From Streptomyces aidingensis (lineage in GTDB: Bacteria; Actinomycetota; Actinomycetes; Streptomycetales; Streptomycetaceae), in the NCBI RefSeq assembly GCF_900112355.1, contig NZ_FOLM01000005.1:62001-126000 (forward strand): a DNA stretch of 64,000 nucleotides, in the 5' to 3' direction. The position numbers and the translations under genes are program-made. How positions within the stretch are numbered: position 1 is the first letter of the stretch; the number at the start of each line of letters is the position of its first letter. The notes beneath the pieces were generated by a model. That model was not told where the DNA came from, made no database searches, and was given only the letters and a program-made list of their open reading frames with translations. This document shows, in pieces, positions 61,391 through 64,000 of the stretch.

Positions 61391-62440
61391 TCACCCGGTG
61401 GTGAGGGGTGCGGGATGCGGGGCGGCGGGGGAGATCAGCGACTCCACCGCGGACCGCACCTCGCCGTCGGTCACCGAGTCCAGGCACGGATGGCCGGGCA
61501 CCGGGCAGACGCGCGCCCGGGTCCCCCGGCAGGGCGCGTCCTGCCTGCCCAGCACCACATGCGGCACCCGGTAGGGCAGCCACCGGTCGGCGGGCACCAC
61601 CGGGGCGAACAGGCAGGCCACCGGCGTGCCGGCGGCTGCCGACAGATGCGACGGGCCGGTGTTCCCGACCACGGTGCAGCGGGCCCGGGCCAGCACCCCG
61701 GCGAGCTCCGGCAGCCGGGTGCGTCCGCCCAGGTCCAGGGCGTGCCGTCCGGCCACGGTGGCGGTCAGCTCCTTCTCCGCCGGGCCGCCGGTGACCACCA
61801 CCCGGTGCCCGGCCCCGGCCAGCGCGGCCACCGCCCGGGCGGCTCGCGCCGGGGACCAGGCGCGGGCCGGAACCGACGCGCCGGGATGCACCACCACATA
61901 GGGCTCCGGCCCGGTCAGCGCGGTGGTGTCGGGCGGGGCGGTGATGCGCAGTTCGCCCCGGTCGTCCTCGGGCAGGGCGAAACCGGCCGCCTCGGCCAGA
62001 TCCAGCGCGGCGGCGGCCTCGTGCCGCTGGTCGGCGCGGCGGTGACGCAGATCGAGCAGGGAGCCGGGGTAGTCCTCGCAGTCCGCCGCCACCCAGGGCA
62101 CGCCGGCCATCTTCAGCAGCAGGGCGGCGGGCAGCGGGCTCTGGTGGTAGGAGGCCAGCACCAGCGCCCGGTCGTAGCGGCGGGCGGCGATCCGGTCGAC
62201 CAGGGCGTCCATCGTGTCGCGCCGGACCCGGGGCGGGGAGAATCCCACCCACGGGGCGTCGTGCACCAGGATCTCGTCCAGACCGGGCAGCAGATGGGCG
62301 GCGGCCTCGCCCAACGGCCCGCAGAGCATGGCGGTATGGGCGGAACCGGCGGCCACCGCGCGCACCGCCGGGCCGGCGAGCAGCACATCGCCGGCGTTGT
62401 CCAGGCGGACCACCAGGGTCCGGGGGCGGCGGATGATCAT
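61391..62440 (-). CDS. GT9 family glycosyltransferase (heptosyltransferase-like)
   Basis: A 349-residue GT-B enzyme of the heptosyltransferase family: TLVVRLDNAGDVLLAGPAVRAV, VVVHPGASVPARAWSPARAARA and VVGNTGPSHLSAAAGTPVACLFAP. Several Cys residues near the C-terminus (CRGTRARVCPVPGHPCLD) could bind metal, as seen in some actinobacterial GT9 members. ATG 62440 overlaps the gmhB stop (ATGA), again tying it to the ADP-heptose pathway. Confidence 0.87.
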   Translation of the reverse strand: MIIRRPRTLVVRLDNAGDVLLAGPAVRAVAAGSAHTAMLCGPLGEAAAHLLPGLDEILVHDAPWVGFSPPRVRRDTMDALVDRIAARRYDRALVLASYHQSPLPAALLLKMAGVPWVAADCEDYPGSLLDLRHRRADQRHEAAAALDLAEAAGFALPEDDRGELRITAPPDTTALTGPEPYVVVHPGASVPARAWSPARAARAVAALAGAGHRVVVTGGPAEKELTATVAGRHALDLGGRTRLPELAGVLARARCTVVGNTGPSHLSAAAGTPVACLFAPVVPADRWLPYRVPHVVLGRQDAPCRGTRARVCPVPGHPCLDSVTDGEVRSAVESLISPAAPHPAPLTTG

Positions 62441-63447
62441 CGGTGCCCCCGGCTCTCCCGGCTCTCCCGGCTTTCCCGGTCCGCGGTGCCCGCCCCGGCC
62501 CGTCCCCGACCGGTGCCCGTTCCGGTTCCGGTGCCGGTGCCGGCTCGGTGGCGGGGAACGTGCTCGCGCAGCAGGGCGCGCACCGCGGCGGCCACGGTGG
62601 GCGCGGTCTCGGGCGCCTCGGCGATCTCCCGGGGGAGGGTGATCGGGGTGGGCACCAGCACCCCGCGCGCCCCGGCGGCCCGGGCGGCCCGCACGTCCGC
62701 GCCGATGTCCCCGATGACCACGGTGTGTTCCGGGCGCACGCCGAGCCGGGCGCAGGCGGCGTGCACCAGGCCGGGGGCCGGCTTGCGGCAGCCGCAGCCC
62801 TCGGCTGGGCCGTGCGGGCAGACGGCCCACACCGCGAACGGGCCGAGCAGTTCCTCGACGCGCCGCTGCACGGCCGTCAGCCGGTCCCGGGTGAGCAGGC
62901 CGCGGGCGACGCCGGACTGATTGCTCACCACGCCGAGCGCGATGCCCCGGGCGCGCAGCAGTTCCAGCGCTTCCCGGACGCCGGGGACGGGCCGCACCCG
63001 CTCCGGGGCGTCGTTGTAGGGCACGTCCTCCACCAGCGTGCCGTCCCGGTCGAACAGCACCGCGCGCAGCCGGTCCGGCGGTGCCGGTGCCGGTGCCGCG
63101 GCGGTCCGGGGCCCCGGCCGGTCCCGGGCGGGAAAGAGCCACGGGGCCGGGGCGGGCGGCGGAGACCAGGGCGTCTGCGGGGACGGCACGGCTTCCGGCG
63201 CCGCCGCGGGCCGGGATATGCCGTGTCCGGACGGCGGCCGTCCGGACCGCGCCGGCCCCGTCCCGCCGCCCTCCGCCGCGGGGGCCGTGGCCACGGTGTC
63301 CGCCGTGTCCGCCGGGGCCTCCGGGGCCTCCGGGGCCTCCGGGGCGCACGGGGGCTGCGGGGCGGGCGTGCTGTGTCGCATGGGCCCGTGAGTAGCCGGA
63401 AGCCCGCCGTCGAAACCGTGGCCGGGTCCGTCACCGGTACGTATCAT
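62437..63447 (-). CDS. gmhB: Heptose-1,7-bisphosphate phosphatase (HAD-IIIA)
   Basis: A 336-residue HAD phosphatase that removes the C7 phosphate of heptose bisphosphate. Core motifs: LFDRDGTLVEDVPYN (Asp133, Asp135), VVSNQSGVARG, the zinc loop CPHGPAEGCGCRKPAPG and VIGDIGADVRAA. The core begins near residue 127; the first 126 residues are an Ala/Pro-rich low-complexity extension, much longer than the usual family N-terminus. A simple Gly-Thr repeat follows the core. ATG 63447 overlaps the preceding stop (ATGA), which supports this start, although a shorter internal start is possible. Confidence 0.85.
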   Translation of the reverse strand: MIRTGDGPGHGFDGGLPATHGPMRHSTPAPQPPCAPEAPEAPEAPADTADTVATAPAAEGGGTGPARSGRPPSGHGISRPAAAPEAVPSPQTPWSPPPAPAPWLFPARDRPGPRTAAAPAPAPPDRLRAVLFDRDGTLVEDVPYNDAPERVRPVPGVREALELLRARGIALGVVSNQSGVARGLLTRDRLTAVQRRVEELLGPFAVWAVCPHGPAEGCGCRKPAPGLVHAACARLGVRPEHTVVIGDIGADVRAARAAGARGVLVPTPITLPREIAEAPETAPTVAAAVRALLREHVPRHRAGTGTGTGTGTGRGRAGAGTADRESRESRESRGHR

Positions 63448-64000
63448 GCGCTTTCACCCCGATGGCGCAGCAGGCCGGCCAGCCAGTGCCCGGCCGCCAC
63501 CGGCGGGATCAGCACGCTGGTGGTGACCATCCGGGCGGCCTCGTCGGCGGTGCGCGGGCCGGGCGCGATCCGGGCCGCCGCGAAGTCGGCGGTGCCGGCC
63601 AGCCACAGGCCGCCGCAGACGGCCGCGGCCCCGCGCCGTCCCAGGGCGGCGGCCAGCAGCGCCGCCGCGCCCGCCGCCGTGGTCGCCAGATGCCGGGGCA
63701 GCCGGCCGCGCGGCGCCTGGGCCCGGGACCACCAGTCGCGGCCGTGGATGCGGGTCATCAGCACGTCGTCGGCGTTGCCGGCCTGGGCGCGCACCGACAC
63801 CCACCAGTCCGCCGGGCGCACCGGATGCTCGGTGCGGCGGCGCCCCCGCTCCAGCGTCCAGCCGGTGTCCTGCACCCGCAGCGCCAGATCGGCGTCCTCC
63901 CGGAAGGCCCGCGGAAAGCGTTCGTCGAAGCCGCCGACGGCCTCCAGGGCGGCCCGGCGGTAGGCCATGTCGGCCGTGATCCAGCGGGCGTCGGCCAGCC
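63444..64000 (-). CDS. GT2 family glycosyltransferase, C-terminal part, cut by the window edge
   Basis: The frame is open from the right edge (ADARWITADMAYRRAALEAVGGFDERF) to a stop at 63444. The visible 180 residues include the acceptor region AFREDADLALRVQDTGW (ED motif) and two hydrophobic helices (about TTAAGAAALLAAALG and ARMVTTSVLIPPVAAGHWLAG). The catalytic DxD lies outside the window. The stop overlaps the gmhB start, so the heptose operon begins further right. Confidence 0.8.
   Translation of the reverse strand, partial: LADARWITADMAYRRAALEAVGGFDERFPRAFREDADLALRVQDTGWTLERGRRRTEHPVRPADWWVSVRAQAGNADDVLMTRIHGRDWWSRAQAPRGRLPRHLATTAAGAAALLAAALGRRGAAAVCGGLWLAGTADFAAARIAPGPRTADEAARMVTTSVLIPPVAAGHWLAGLLRHRGESA

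Noticed and set aside
55564..63447. A complete ADP-L-glycero-heptose pathway
   Set aside because: No HldD-type epimerase is present in the window, so only the D-glycero form can be claimed from what is visible.
1..64000. tRNA, rRNA or riboswitch genes
   Set aside because: I saw no tRNA-like cloverleaf ends, rRNA segments or known riboswitch cores on reading; a dedicated covariance-model scan was not possible here.

Overview
The window is very GC-rich actinobacterial chromosome, most likely Streptomyces or a close relative. Signs are GTG/TTG starts, GGAGG-type ribosome sites, start/stop overlaps of the GTGA and ATGA kind, an F420-dependent reductase, a DUF397 remnant, DtxR-type iron boxes and several genes whose -10 box lies only 6-7 bases before the start codon (probable leaderless mRNAs). 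I see no tRNA, rRNA, CRISPR array or intact insertion sequence.

Layout. 0.2-4.7 kb holds housekeeping and hypothetical genes: MBL-fold hydrolase, DUF3140, an HhH DNA-repair protein, a zinc-ribbon protein and a lipoprotein. 4.9-23.3 kb is an exopolysaccharide locus with a Wzx/Wzy-like set: CDP-alcohol phosphatidyltransferase, cytidylyltransferase, glycosyltransferases, a chain-length protein with a degenerate P-loop, flippase, polymerase, FkbM methyltransferase, GDP-mannose dehydratase, GDP-fucose synthase and a WcaJ-like initiating transferase. It also carries a 922-residue secreted propeller/LamG protein and a lipoprotein. 23.4-24.6 kb holds a heme oxygenase under two overlapping iron boxes, followed by the wreck of a heme-import permease/ATPase pair. 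24.6-26.6 kb holds methionine aminopeptidase, a small protein and F420H2:NADP oxidoreductase.

26.7-41.1 kb is a polymorphic-toxin locus. It contains an FG-GAP exoprotein translationally coupled to a LamG exoprotein, then a 2330-residue secreted RHS protein ending in a Hint self-cleaving domain and a short C-terminal toxin with an ADP-ribosyltransferase-like R-S-E pattern, then an overlapping immunity candidate. After it comes a low-GC graveyard with a second immunity-like gene, a broken antitoxin gene, a DUF397 fragment and a decayed copy of a membrane-protein gene that is intact at 44.1 kb. 41.2-47.3 kb is a conflict/signalling block: a receptor Ser/Thr kinase, a VapBC toxin-antitoxin pair with a palindromic operator candidate, the 67-residue membrane protein, and a three-gene ABC-three-component (ABC-3C) system made of a REase-like C-terminal component, a small middle component and a DUF2326 ABC ATPase.

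47.6-52.3 kb returns to housekeeping: panB, an endonuclease/exonuclease/phosphatase, glutamine-dependent NAD synthetase and a VOC protein. 52.3-64 kb is a second sugar locus: pyruvyltransferase-like protein, two GT2, two GT9 and two GT4-type transferases, and a nearly complete ADP-heptose pathway (GmhA, HldE, GmhB). Some of its gaps contain 10-12 bp tandem repeats. It runs off the right edge inside a GT2 gene.

The two best candidates for unusual biology are the RHS-Hint-ART toxin with its decayed cassette array (32-41 kb) and the ABC-3C operon with its promoter-proximal dyad (44.3-47.4 kb).
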